Shown: positions 50,916-63,573 of the stretch, in pieces | Layout of the letters: each line of letters starts with the position of its first letter | Numbering within the stretch: position 1 is the first letter of the stretch | Origin: Eleginops maclovinus | Taxonomy: Eukaryota; Chordata; Actinopteri; Perciformes; Eleginopidae | NCBI RefSeq assembly: GCF_036324505.1 | Contig: NC_086352.1 | Span: 7,726,001-7,790,000, forward strand | Reading direction: 5' to 3' | Length of the DNA: 64,000 nucleotides | Made by a program: the position numbers and the translations under genes | The notes under the pieces: model-generated | What the model was told of the DNA's origin: nothing | The model's input: the letters and a program-made list of their open reading frames with translations, nothing else | Database searches by the model: none

Positions 50916-51649
50916 CAACCAATCCTGTAAGATATGCAAAGAGGACTCGTTATGGCTTCACATATAACATAATGATAAGTGTAAATACTGTCAGATGTAT
51001 GGAGTTATATTATACTGGTAGAAACACGTGTTTTGCACTTCTGTAGCTGCTCACTCTCACAGGTGTCATTTATACTGGGGACGCTGGAGACATGACCACA
51101 CCACTTTTGGAAATGACCCATTTTGTCCCCGACACATTGCATGAGGAACATTTGTTATAAAAGTTCTGAAAATATCGAAAAACGTTTCTTTGCACAAGAG
51201 AACAAGTACAGTCTGGAGGACTGCTCACACTTTTGTATTTCTGGTCTCCAAAGTTCGACACTTCCACATTTCCATTTAATATCAGTAATAATTGAATAGA
51301 GAATATCTCTGCAGCAGCGTAGCATAGTTCCATCCCTAGTTGTCAAAGAAAGCATTGTAAACATATGTTTGAAGGTAATTGTTTGCGGGGGCGCTTAATG
51401 CAGGAGTGTTTTGTTCGATCTGAAAAAAAGTTCCGCCAGAACTTCCTGTAACAAAGTGATGCCCATGCGTTTCATTGTCTTCGTTCTTATATAATATAGT
51501 CCAAACATCTTGAAGGCAGTACATGAAGTAATGGATTCATTATTATTTGATAAAACTATACATCTTTTATTTTTTAAGAGATGACTTTAAGCTTCATCAA
51601 ACATTGTGTCAAAGTGAGACAAAAGGTCATATTAATTATCAAAAAACAC
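50916..51649. other. Unique non-coding DNA
   Basis: Nothing recognised. Confidence 0.4.
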
Positions 51650-52060
51650 AGAGGATAAACTCCTCGTGGTGCGCCGTAATTGCCTCAAAAGTCACTTGAT
51701 GAATGAATCAAAGCGAAATGCATTGAATCTACTTCCTGAATGAACAATGCAGCGCTTTGTATTACCGAGCCGCTCTTCATCCTATTCATCACTGTCCGCC
51801 GCGGGACAACGTTATCTGAACGGAGGATTCGTCCCTCCCTGTTTCAGCGAGACCTAGAACCTGAATACCTGGACGGACAAATCCTTCATTTTGCAGAGCG
51901 ATGATGTCGTTGATGAGTCTCTGCAGCACCGTCGACATGTTTGATTTATCGCTGACAAACCCTTTGGCAAATTACCTCTTTATTTGTCATGATTAAATGG
52001 ATTACCATGCAGCATATCAGTGCACGGTATCACTTAACATTCAAAAGAGGCTCATCATGT
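51650..52060. promoter_or_regulatory. Candidate conserved non-coding element
   Basis: Repeat-free, GC-balanced stretch in AT-rich DNA: CACTTGATGAATGAATC, GAACAATGCAGCGCTTTG, CCGCCGCGGGACAACG, CGATGATGTCGTTGATG and CATGATTAAATGGATTACC. AACAATG is SOX-like and GGATTA is OTX/PITX-like; both are short and could be chance. No open frame spans it. Confidence 0.3.
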
Positions 52061-53579
52061 CGTATTACATCATACGTGTTGTGTTTACTTGTATTTGCGT
52101 ACACTATGTGGAGGTTATCAGATTATGGTTCAAGCTGAAATTGTGTTTATGAATAATGTATGAATATGTAATATAGCAATAATGCAAACACAATTATAAT
52201 TCCCCATCTTAATTAAGGGTAATACACATGTCACACAAGGCGCTTTCACCCTTTTGTAACTCCTATATTTCCTTATTTTAACCACCATTATTATTATCAA
52301 GCCTCCTCTCTGGCTGTGTTCGCATCCCTTGACCTCTCACCTCATGATATGCTGAATAGAAATGTACTTTTTAGAGTCTCCACTTTACAGAGAGGCCAAC
52401 TGTATGCAAATCCTACTCATTTTAGGACCAAAATCATGACGTTTTTTGGCAATCCGCCGTCCCTTAAACAACATTTGAATTGCATTTTGTGGATATGCAT
52501 GGAAAGAGATGCTTATAGATTCAACGAGCCCAGTCTTATAAATGTGTGATGACTTTAATCTCCATAGTTGCCCATTTTTATAGTAGAGCATGTATGTAAA
52601 TGTACTTAAAATCACCTTTTGTGACCTCTAGAATAATCAGAGCCTCATGAGACTTGATAGCCACAAAGAGGTGAACTGGCAGTCCCGGATAGATGGACAA
52701 TAAGAGGGTTTTTAAGCAGTTTCAATCTCGTTATTCAATCGCCCTAAAAATCTAATCTTACAAAATCTCTAATCTTTTGATTCCAAATCCAAGCAATGTT
52801 TTCCGTCTTGATCCTCAAAGTTTCGGTGTCTTGACGTGGTATTTTGGAGGGCTTTTTGACCATTTCTGTCAGCTTTCAAATGGTAAAAAGTTATCAAATT
52901 TGGCCACAAATCTTTTTAACAGCTGTCCAAAACATTCCTGCAAGATCTAATAAAACATAATAGGACATGGAGACTTCCAGCTTGTAGTAATAAGCCTTCA
53001 TGCACTTATTTAACTAACTATTAATTAGATTATTATTATTTCTGATGTATTAACATGCAAAACAAAGTGCTGAGCTCACATTTATCTTCAGTTTCCCAGA
53101 CTTTAAACAAGGACCACCTCTTCTATTTGACATACCTGTGACTTTCCATCTCCCTCTGAACATCCTCAGCCCTCCTACCGCTCAGAAAAAAGGAGGCAGA
53201 CGAGTGACATGTTAATAAACACATTTATATTCACCATGATTCATTTTCTACTCATTTAGTCACAGGCCCTTACACTGACATGAGGCCACACTACCCTACC
53301 TTACATAACCCTCATCTCTTATACAGTGTTTCTTCCTGGCAATGGATGTCGGTGTTATCCTCCTTTCTTAGACATCCGGCTGGCCAAAGTTCCTGGCCTC
53401 CTCCGCATCGTGTTCCTCTTTGTCTCATCTGTCCTCTTATCTCATGACACCGTTCTGTCTTGGCACCAAACACACACTCGGCCATCCAAGTGACTGAAAG
53501 TGCAAGTCCTCCTCTTTATACCGGGATCAAGTCCTGCCAACTACTCCTCTGAAGTTACACTTGCCAAAAACCACAGTTA
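52061..53579. other. Unique AT-rich non-coding DNA
   Basis: No exon recognised. Confidence 0.4.
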
Positions 53580-53990
53580 TTGTCTCAATCTGTGCAGGTC
53601 ACAGGGAGATGTAGGGCAACGGGGGAGCTTGAAGAATGGCTGAGTCCTCCCCTGCGTAGCCAAGCTCGTCTAATGAGTCGTTTTAACGTAATTTGGCCTC
53701 ACGGTCCGTCTCCTCTGCGCTCCCCCTGCTCTACAGGGCCAGAGGGGTCAGCAGGCTCGATACCCCCGTCTGTAATTACTCACCTCATTAACACTCGGCT
53801 CCTCTCACTCTATCGGGCGCTCATCAGCAGCCATGACGAGCCTCTCATAACACATGCTGATCGATTGGGCTCGCTCCGGTTACAGCTGTTAACATTATTG
53901 GCACAATCAGAGAAGACAACTGGGAGGGAAGCTCCAGATTTGTCAGGAGGGGGAGTCATAGCATTTGTTTTAAATAAGCTTAAGGCATGA
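53580..53990 (+). promoter_or_regulatory. Candidate conserved non-coding element spanned by an unexplained 136-codon frame
   Basis: Higher-GC island in AT-rich DNA with CGTTTTAACGTAATTTGGCC, CGTCTGTAATTACTCACC, CATGCTGATCGATTGG and CAGCTGTTAACATTATTGG. A + strand frame is open throughout (start 53580, stop after 53987). Its translation has no recognised motif, signal peptide or membrane segment, and there is no splice or promoter support. I favour non-coding regulatory DNA; a lineage-specific exon is the alternative. Confidence 0.28.
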
Positions 53991-55004
53991 CATCTGGTTC
54001 TTATTTATTTATATTTATCTAATAGATGGCAACAGGACGTACCCTTTTAAACCTTCCAATTCAGTGTTACCATGTAATCTGCACTGTGCACCGCTCTATA
54101 TATTGTTGTTTAGATGTTTTGTATTTTACACTTTAACTTCTTGTATTTTTTTACACTTTTAATTGAATTTTTGGCTTAAAATATTCAACAAAATATTCAT
54201 TTGATTTGAGCTTTTTATTGAACTTCCTTCTTTTTTTATATTGTATATTTTAATTCTATTTGATTAGATTTTTGGGGGGACATTTTACATAGGTATAAGT
54301 AATTTTATTTTATATATTTTTTTACTTTTAATTGCACTTCTTATTTATATAAATATATATTTATTACATTTTTTTAGATTTGTATTTATCTTTTATTTTA
54401 TTCTGAAATCGAGCAGCTGTCAAAACACCCAATATTCCACGGGATGAAAAAAAGTAAAACTCGGGTTCAGATTCTCATTTTGATTCTGACTTTGGACAAA
54501 TCTACACACTGCACTTCCAGTCTTTGGATGCTGAGACGTGAGACTTACTGTTGAATATAGCTTCCAGGTTTCCCCGGCGTCTTCTCTGCACTGCTTTGTT
54601 TCATGCACAATAAAACAGTGGATGTAAATGGAGAGCAGTAAGCATATTTCTAATAAATCTTTGGAAAGAACTAAGCATCCCCCCCCATCCCTGATCCTGA
54701 AGTCACAGATCAACAAAAAAAGTTGTGAATAATGCATGAATTGCAAACCAGGGATCTACAGCCTCTCTGCTGACCAGTGATAAATCACGGCTGCATTATC
54801 TGTCCTGCTGAAGTACAGAGGATGACAAGTTAGGCGTCGATGATAAATGCTCTTTTGTTCCTTCGGGGGATGGAGGCAATTTTGGGTCTGCTTTGGACTA
54901 CTGTGACATTTCTGTTATCGATTTTTTTCCTTTGTGTTCCCTAAGCTTCTAATAGGATCCATTCTCAACCCAATTCCTACCCTATGGAGAAGAAGCGCTA
55001 CTGA
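53991..55004. other. Non-coding DNA; AT-rich degenerate tract 54000-54420
   Basis: TTTTACACTTTAACTTCTTG and related phrases recur, resembling 24630-25400. The remainder is unique with no exon. Confidence 0.42.
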
Positions 55005-55381
55005 GATTTTTCTTGGGGGTTTCCCTTTACCGTAGAGTGTTTTATAGATTTTAGTGCATGTAAATGGTCTGCAGAGGCTAAAATCCCTGTGTTTCCAACC
55101 AGCCTGAAACGCCTCCATTACTCCTTTGTTTACTTCCTGAACAAGGTGACATCACTGCGTAACACTTACTCTTCTATTGGTTGGTGCTTCAACACATTTT
55201 ACGTAAGGGGCGGGACATCTCTGAGCGGTTGACCAATCACAACAGAGCCGGCCAGCTGACCAATCAGAGCAGTCTGGGCAAAATAAAGAGCTTTTTGAAC
55301 ATTAAAGCATGGAGACATGTCCCAGGAGAGACACTACATACATAAATAAACCAAAAAATGATCAAAATAAGGCCCCTTTAA
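55005..55381 (-). repeat. Repeat A5 (reverse orientation)
   Basis: Reverse copy from GGGGGTTTCCC to AATAAGGCCCCTTTAAA. It lacks the ACCCTCTGTCTGAAACCAGA and CTGCAGCACC segments between CAGTCTGC and AAAGAGC, an internal deletion of about 60 bases. Confidence 0.83.
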
Positions 55382-56507
<1,126 letters not shown>

Positions 56508-57208
56508 GCTGTATATGATGGGAAGCTCAATCCATTTTTTTTTACAACTAACAATTTAAATGTAAGAAAATAAGATAAAGACGAGGTTTTGTTTTTCCAC
56601 AACAGCAGCTTGGCAATTAACTGAGGACACAACAGACACCCTCAGCCTGCTGCACCAAGTAAAGTCTGCAGGGAAGGACTCTGAACAACCATTACCAACA
56701 CTATACAAAATACTACAACTTTAGCCACACGTCTAAACCTGAGGTAATGTGGCCGTAACAAAAACCATACTCTGCTAACGCTACCACATCCATTCCTATC
56801 AGTTACAGTATAATTACATGATCACAGTTAAGCATGTTTCCTGCTTGCAGACAAGAGTAGTATGAATATTGTACGTAACATTTAAGGTATGCATGCTCTT
56901 ATAAAAGTCACATGAAAAATGATCACAATTCAGCTTACTTTGAAATATATGATGATAGCTTTGATAAATTCACACGTTCAATATATCTTACTCCTTGAAG
57001 TAATAACACGTTCACTTTCAGAGTTTGCTTTAAGCTGTAATCTGTACACGTCATTTAGTTTGACATGATATTAACACAGCATTTATCAGTTCCTGTCACT
57101 CAACGTCACACATCATCACATCCATCCCTGTCATCAGTGATCGTGATATTCTGAGTGTCCTTTTAAGTCCGGCAGGCATTTTTTAAAGGCAATTTAACCG
57201 ATTTGAAC
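56508..57208. other. Unique non-coding DNA
   Basis: Nothing recognised. Confidence 0.4.
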
Positions 57209-57233
57209 AACCCTAACCCTAAACCCTAACCCT
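57209..57233 (-). repeat. Short interstitial telomere-like run
   Basis: Four consecutive CCCTAA-type units, one with an extra A (CCCTAAACCCTAA). The same strand orientation throughout. Confidence 0.8.
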
Positions 57234-57294
57234 ACGTATACAAAGACAACATTTTTTAGGGTTGTGCAACCATTAGCCAATAACCAACCAAGGT

Positions 57295-57537
57295 TAAACC
57301 CGCCCACTTTATCACCTGAATCTCTCCTAGAGCACCAGTGAGTTTTTCAAAGCTCATTAGCATTTAAAGCTACAGACACAGAATCAGCACTTTAGGAACA
57401 GGGCTGAAACAGAGGGGTTTACGTGATGCTACAATGATCTGTTTGGCATTGCAGCCAATCAGAGACGGGTTCTGTATATATCTGAGACCTGTAATATATT
57501 GTGGAAAAAGAGTAAAATAGGGGACCTTTTAAACTAA
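57295..57537 (-). repeat. Probable dispersed repeat (single copy here)
   Basis: The right end AATAGGGGACCTTTTAAA resembles the ends of repeat A, and CCAATCAGAGACGGG, CTCATTAGCATTTAAAGC and CCCGCCCACTTTATCACC are phrases I recall from a widespread fish repeat read from the other strand. No second copy is in the window, so the call rests on recollection. Confidence 0.33.
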
Positions 57538-58321
57538 AGTATCATCGAAAAAGAAATGTTTTAGGTCTACATTTAATATAATTGAGAAAGAAATGCGATT
57601 GTTTTCACGTTTACATTTCTATATTGATTAAACAAACTAAATACAATGACATCATTAGTACTCATTAGAGGCTAGTTGCTTTCAGGACTTTGTGCTAAGC
57701 TAACAAGCTAACTGCTAATGCAATGTAGTGGTATTGATTTTCCTCATCTAATTACCTCCGAAACTCTAAAACCAACTCATCAACACAATGATAATTAATT
57801 AGTTTGTGATTGATGTAGAAATGCAGCATTTAAAGATATTTAAATGTTAATTTGATGCAGTACAACATTGTGATGTGAAGCACTGAACTATATTAACATG
57901 TGTGCATATGTTTAGTCCGTATAGCCGTGTCCTCACCAGTCAGCGGAGGCCTTCCTCTGGCTTGTGACGCCCGCATGTATGGTTTGCTGTGCAGCCATGT
58001 GTGTTCTCATGTGTCCTGTTTACTGGCAGCTCTTAGTCAAAATAACTGCTCCATTATCACAATGCACTTTCATATCCATCAGCGAGGGAGAAGTGTGTCA
58101 TTTTTAGACTTGCGTGCTGAAATGCTTCGGGGTTTCTCATTTGAAATGGGAAAACATTAACACACAGAAGGAAGTCAAATGTAAAACAGATTATATTTCC
58201 ATTCACGGTTGCAGGGCTTTGAAGTGTAAGCTGTTTTAAATTTAGCTGCATTGTTGGCTGGACTGAAGCTGCAACAAATGGCAGAACAAACGTATCTTTG
58301 ATTTTAGTAATCTGTGAGCCT
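57538..58321. other. Unique non-coding DNA
   Basis: No exon recognised. Confidence 0.4.
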
Positions 58322-58808
58322 GAAATGGAAGAAGTACTCGGATATTTTACTCAAGTAAGATTACAAGTACAACAGTGTTGTATTACTGAGTTACAACGAC
58401 AAATCCTGCATTCAAAAGTAAAAGCACCGCAGTAATAGCATCATGATATAGTTCCAAGAATACTCATTATGCATTTTAAAATCATATAAATAACATTATT
58501 GTATTTTAATGCATTATTTAGTTCATCAATTGAATTTTTCACACGGTTGGGGTTTAATTAATTAACTTTTACTGTTGGGTAACTTAACCTATTATAATAT
58601 ACAATCATTTATGAGCAGATTTATTTGTTGGATTAATAATATACATCTGCAAGGTAGCTAGTAACTAATTCAAAAAGAATATTAAACATTTTCCTAAGAA
58701 ATCTTGTGGAGTAAAAAGTAGCTTAATGTGAAAAGTGCTCGATTGAAGTACAAGTGTGTCACATTTTTAGATAAGTACTTAAATGTACTCAGTGACATTC
58801 CACCACTG
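58322..58808 (+). mobile_element. D4: hAT-like element, near complete
   Basis: The left end GAAATGGAAGAAGTACTCGG and the right end CAGTGACATTCCACCACTG are degenerate inverted termini (CAGTGGTGGAA type). The interior is AT-rich with no transposase. D5 is the same element reversed and D7 its 3' tip. Confidence 0.62.
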
Positions 58809-59018
58809 TGGCTAATGAATGTAATGGAGTTAATTAAAAAAAGTAGTTTAAGGTGGAAATAATCAAATAAAGTAGAGGTACCTCACATTGTGATACACTT
58901 AGTTTTATTACAAATGAAGTAGTACTTTATATTTGTTTAGTCTGGGTAATGGTTTGAATTCTAATGTATTAACATTGTCTGTATGGGTCACATGGTTATG
59001 GGTGGCACTCATAGGGTA
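58809..59018. other. Non-coding DNA
   Basis: Nothing recognised. Confidence 0.38.
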
Positions 59019-59060
59019 TGTGTGTGTGTGTGTGTGGGTGTGTGGGTGTGGGTGTGTGGA
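59019..59060 (+). repeat. Imperfect GT array with GGG interruptions
   Basis: TGTGTGTGTGTGTGTGTGGG followed by GTGTGTGGGTGTGGGTGTGTGG. Confidence 0.9.
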
Positions 59061-59272
59061 AGGGAGGGTGAGAAGGGTCGCTGTACTTTTTTGTTGGCCG
59101 CAAAATCCTTCCAATTGCTTTGATAGTTAATTTCGATTTCCTGTTTACGTTGTACGACTGTGATTCATTCAATTTCACCACGTTCTGGATCTCAGCAATT
59201 CATGTTTTGATAGCGCCAGACGATTGCAACCAGTCCCGGCCTCAGCCTCTCAGCCACTCTGTTTCCTGAAGT

Positions 59273-59320
59273 TGCTATATTTACTAACTTGGGTAAATGT
59301 ACTCAGTGACACACCACTGC
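59273..59320 (+). mobile_element. D7: right-end scrap of a D4-type element
   Basis: GGTAAATGTACTCAGTGACA and CACCACTG match the last 40 or so bases of D4; nothing further left matches. Confidence 0.55.
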
Positions 59321-59459
59321 CTATCTCACAGTATTGTCAATATACCTCCATGAAAGTGATTCTGAAAGTGTGTCCTCTGTTATTGCTGTGACACCTTTCA
59401 TAACCGTAAACCTTCTCAACGAACACGAGTCACCTATAGCGTACAGTATGTGAAGCGGA

Positions 59460-59920
59460 GGGAAAAGGCTATTTAAAACCCACATTTGGTTAATGAGCCC
59501 TGCGTTTCCACAGCGGAGGAATAAATGAATACTTGGAGTGCTCCTGTTGAGTAGAAAAGTTCCCCTCTTCGGCCCGTGGCACCTCCTGTTATTGAGGTCT
59601 TCGGGGGGCCGTGGTGAAGCAGGAGGGAGAGTGTCATTATGAGTATTTTCCCTCCGCAGCAGCAGGGCGGGTCAGGAGTGTAGATTAGCATTTTAATGAG
59701 AGGAGCAGCGGAACAGCACAGCGGGGTGACCTATCAGGTGACATGCCGAGTATGTAAATGATTAATAACAGAATCAAGAATGCATTGGGATCCTGTTAGG
59801 CAAATGAGGAGCCTGTCAGAATGCAATTGCAGTATTGATACTGTGTCAGAGGTACAGCTTTCCCTGAGTCCTCCAGCAAATATAATCAGGTGATAAATAA
59901 GTGGGAATTAATGAGATTTC
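59460..59920. promoter_or_regulatory. Candidate conserved non-coding element
   Basis: Repeat-free block with GATTAGCATTTTAATGAG, GGTGACCTATCAGGTGAC, ATGTAAATGATTAATAAC, CAAATGAGGAGCCTGTCAG, ATGCAATTGCAGTATTG and AATCAGGTGATAAATAAG. Dense TAAT cores plus two GGTGAC motifs 15 bases apart, in inverted/direct mix. No open frame across it. Confidence 0.3.
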
Positions 59921-61554
59921 TAAAGGTAATCTCTAAGAAAAAAAGTCCAGTAAGAACTGATATTAAAGCACACTATAGGGGGCCTCAAAAACACAAGTTC
60001 TATTGTTTCATTAATTTTTAACTAAATCTTCACTTATTTATAAAACATCTTATTTATGTATTAATTTATTGCCATTATTTAATTATTTTTGTATTTATTT
60101 TTGTGTTTTTCTTTTCTATATATATATATTTTATTGTAAACAGGCAGAGTCACAACACTAGACATTTTTGTAAATGCACCAAAGTTAGCCAAGAAGCTAT
60201 TTTTCATCAGTATTCCCAGGAAAGATGTTGTAAAATCACCCAAGAAACAAACATAAAGGCCTCACAAAACTGTTAATGCTGATAAAAACAATCAAACAAA
60301 GCATACTAATTTAAAAAAGCAACAACGTAAAAGAACATACAAGACAAATCTTCTAATCAGAGGTTTGTTTTGCAAATAAAAAACATAGAAAACTTGATTA
60401 ACAACGTCTGATTTTTGCACAAAATAATTAGACATTGATGGAAAATAGTCCAAAAAACCGTCTCTCAGTGCATCGTGTTCTTCCTCTCCCTCTGAAAGAC
60501 TAAAGCAAACATGACATGACAGCAGTCTCTAAGTTTGTGGGCGATGAGCATGATGAATATTACCCAGCTTTGGCTTTTAATATACCATTTAATCACATCA
60601 AATTAGAAATTAGTGCCGCCATCCCGTTAACTCTTTCCTGTGCAGAAAGAAGTCTGCTTGGGGAAGTGTCCGAGCTGTGTACTCCACTATAGCGCCTGAT
60701 CATTAATTAAATCACACTTATATTAATCAGTTATTATCTGAAAAAGGACATAAAAAAGAGCAGGTTGTCCTTTAATCACAAGGTTGGCGGCTCAATCCCC
60801 TGCTTCTCCTCTCTGCTTGTCAAAAAAGGACATACAGGAAGCTCTTTCGGATAAGGTAGAAAGGTTATACTGTATAAAAGCAGTCCATTTACCATCACAA
60901 AACGAAATGACATAGGGTAATCTCCATTGAGAAGAAGGAAAGTGACTTTTAAAAAGTATCTTGGAGACTTTTCGTGATGTTTAATGTCTACCATAGCTGC
61001 CATTGACTTTGTGGAAGCTGCACTTACAACTTAATGTGTGTCAAAGGTCTGACTCACAGTGCCACAGTGAGCCGTGTAACTGACAGGGAGGGGATGGATA
61101 TGGGATGAATGATTTTAGGTTCCCCCTTGGAGATGATCTATGGGAAAGGGAGAGGTAGGCGGAATGTAAATGATATTGTGCCGGTGTTCAGCAGTGGTGC
61201 AGACTTCTGGAAAACAAATCTGATCAGTGTCACACCAGGACTGCTCGCCAGGTGTAGCTCTGAGGTGTGTCTGTCTTTTTTAGACCATGTTGAGTGAAGG
61301 ACAGAGAACAGGAAGAGCTGCTTTCGGGCCAGAGAGGAGCATCAGTGTTGTCACCATGCAGCAAGGTCATTTTGAAGTAATCGAGTCCATGCGGTGAAAC
61401 GTGAACCTTCAAAACATCACGAACAGTAGATACAAGGGTATCTTCACTCACCTTTTATTTTATTAAAGTGTGAAAACCTATAAATCTTCCCTTTTTCACC
61501 AGGAAATGTACAAATATCGACCAAGCATAACATAAAAGGTTGGTCCATTGGTAT
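59921..61554. other. Non-coding DNA with AT-rich tract and a SINE scrap
   Basis: Low-complexity T/A at 60045-60135. See separate entry for the tRNA-like scrap at 60757. No exon recognised. Confidence 0.4.
60757..60822 (+). mobile_element. S5: fragment of a different tRNA-derived SINE head
   Basis: GAGCAGGTTGTCCTTTAATC, then AAGGTTGGCGGCTCAATCCC (B-box like, 60787-60800) and CTGCTTGTC. This is the wording of a tRNA-type SINE head distinct from S1-S4; the body is not present. Confidence 0.5.
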
Positions 61555-61720
61555 TCAGAATCAGAATACCTTCGTCTCACAGAGGGGAAATGTACATTTG
61601 CTACAGCGACAACAGAGCCAAAGACAGCTTAGAAAAAGCATGCATTAAAAAATAGAACATTTTAAAAAAGAATAGAAAATAGAACCAAGTGAATAAAATA
61701 AAAATACAAAGAATTACACG
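61555..61720 (-). repeat. Probable 3' tail of a non-LTR element
   Basis: TTCAGAATCAGAATACCTTC, CACAGAGGGGAAATGTACA and a following AATAGAAAATAGAACC resemble tails of the type ending TTTCCC...AATAAAG, also seen in S4 (62218-62250). Only the tail is present. Confidence 0.4.
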
Positions 61721-61850
61721 ATTCACAAAATACACAAAGCCGTAGAAGTATGTAGAGATGTGATCTGCTTAATTAGTAAAAACAGAGATGCCAGATTGTA
61801 GAAATACTCCATTATAGGTATAAGTGATGCAATCAAATGTTTATTTAAGT

Positions 61851-62172
61851 GAAAGAGGCCCTTTTTTTGAGTGGTTTCCCTTCCCTGCAGTGTGATATAT
61901 TGGTTTGCGTGCATGTAAATGGTCTGCAGAGCCTAAAATCCCTGTGTTCGCCTGCATTGGACTCTTTTGTTTACTCGTAACATCATTACGTAACACTCGT
62001 GCTTCTATTGGCTAGTGCTCCAACACACTGTGCATGATAGGCTAAGGGGGTGGGACATCTCTAAGCGGTTGACCAAATCACAACAGAGCTGGCCAGCTAA
62101 CCAATCAGAGCAGACTGGGTTCTGGTTTCAGACAGAGGGTGAAAAGAGGAGCTGCAGCACAGGCAGTATGAA
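61851..62172 (-). repeat. Repeat A6, left piece (split by SINE S4)
   Basis: Reverse copy from AAGAGGCCCTTT to GCTGCAGCACAGGCAGTATGA. It continues at 62515 after S4. Confidence 0.88.
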
Positions 62173-62215
62173 GAAGAAGAAGAAGAAGAAGAAGAAGAAG
62201 AAGAAGAAGAAGAAG
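62170..62215 (+). repeat. (GAA)15 microsatellite, tail of SINE S4
   Basis: On the minus strand this is a (TTC)n tail directly after AATAAAAGTATGTC, so it belongs to the SINE 3' end. Confidence 0.93.
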
Positions 62216-62514
62216 ACATACTTTTATTAATCCCTTACAGGGAAATTGCTTTCTCTACTCTGTTGTGTTGACACACATTAAACACACAGAGGAAATACAT
62301 GCACACACAACCACATGCAGAGGAGAGGTGGCAGAGCAGAGAGGCAGCCAGGTACCCGGCTAGAGGTTAGGTGCCTTGCTCAAGGGCAGTGGCCTAGGAG
62401 GAGAACTGGCACCTCTCCAGCTACCAGCTCACTCCATATTTTTTTTGGTCCGATCGGGACGTGAACCGGCGACCCCAAGACCAAGTCCCTACTGACTGAG
62501 CCACTGCCGCCCCC
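62173..62514 (-). mobile_element. tRNA-derived SINE S4, inserted into repeat A6
   Basis: On the minus strand: GGGGGCGGCAGTGGCTCAGT head, A box TGGCTCAGTCAGTAGGG, B box GGTTCACGTCC (complement at about 62459-62469), body with GCCCTTGAGCAAGGCACC as in S1, a different 3' half (GCAATTTCCCTGTAAGGGAT, TAATAAAAGTATG) and a TTC tail. TATGA is repeated on both sides (62167-62171 and 62515-62519), a target-site duplication. It shares the head with S1 but has another tail, so it is a related but distinct subfamily or chimera. Confidence 0.86.
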
Positions 62515-62572
62515 TATGAGAAATATAAAGAGCTTTTTGAACATTAAAGCATGGAGACATGTCCCAGAGAGG
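62515..62572 (-). repeat. Repeat A6, right piece
   Basis: TATGAGAAATATAAAGAGC continues the A copy exactly where it was broken, to GACATGTCCCAGAGAGG. Confidence 0.87.
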
Positions 62573-63573
62573 CTCAAAATACTAATATCAACCTGAAAAT
62601 TGAAAGATATTGTGCAGAATTTCCCATTTCCTAATAATTATACTGTATTATAGGATTATAATGAGGCATACATGTGTTGCTTTGATGCAATAATACATAA
62701 TTTTTTAAACAAAAGGCTTTTGAATATCACAAACGGATCAATGCAATCTCCTATTTCTCTCTAAGATATAGGGGGAACATTGTAGCAGGGAAAGGAAATC
62801 TATTCAGGTAAATTACCTTTAAGTTGTACTTAAATACTATATATATAGACCATTGAAGCCTCACACTGGTTTACCGAGATGTCACTCAGTTTGAGGCATC
62901 CGGTAATTGCAGGCGTGAACACAAAGCATTGCATACCTGTTTATTTCCCAGGATGCAAATTACAAAACTATCTCAGTTTGAGATCATGTTTTTGTTTCTA
63001 CAGCCAATTATGTCTTCCCCCGTGCACACAACACTCCTATACAATTCAAGGCCAGTGTAGCAAAGCCTTGAACAAAGCTCAGGCTGGAAGTGTGTTCAAG
63101 TAATTACCACCCAGGGACTGTGCTTAGTGGTTCATGGCACCCAAAACACCGCCTGCCCCGCGCTTTCTTAATTACTCTAATTATACTGCTGATTCCTGTT
63201 GTGGCTTGACTTCTGATTCCTTCCTGAGAAAAAGCCAGTGGGAAATTAACTAAAATATAAGCAAGATTTAGGCAGAGCTTTCCAATGAAACCCTAAAAAG
63301 TCCCATTATAACCTAGTGGCAAATACAGACCAACGGCCGATTAGAACCATAACATACCAATATGACGCGCTGCATATTAACGAGGTAGTTTAAGCTGTTG
63401 AATTAAAAACATTCATTTGGTGCCTTTAACACATATTTATGGTATGTTTTCACCAATAAAACGTAGTTCTTCGAAGTTGCTGTGTCGAATTTACCTTCAT
63501 AATATATCATTTATTGCACATGTTTTTAGCTAGAGGATATTTTCTGCTAACATTAGTATGTTATGGCTCTACT
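62573..63573. other. Unique non-coding DNA
   Basis: No exon or shared repeat recognised. Confidence 0.42.

Noticed and set aside
57209..57233. Telomere end
   Set aside because: Only four units with unique sequence on both sides, so interstitial.
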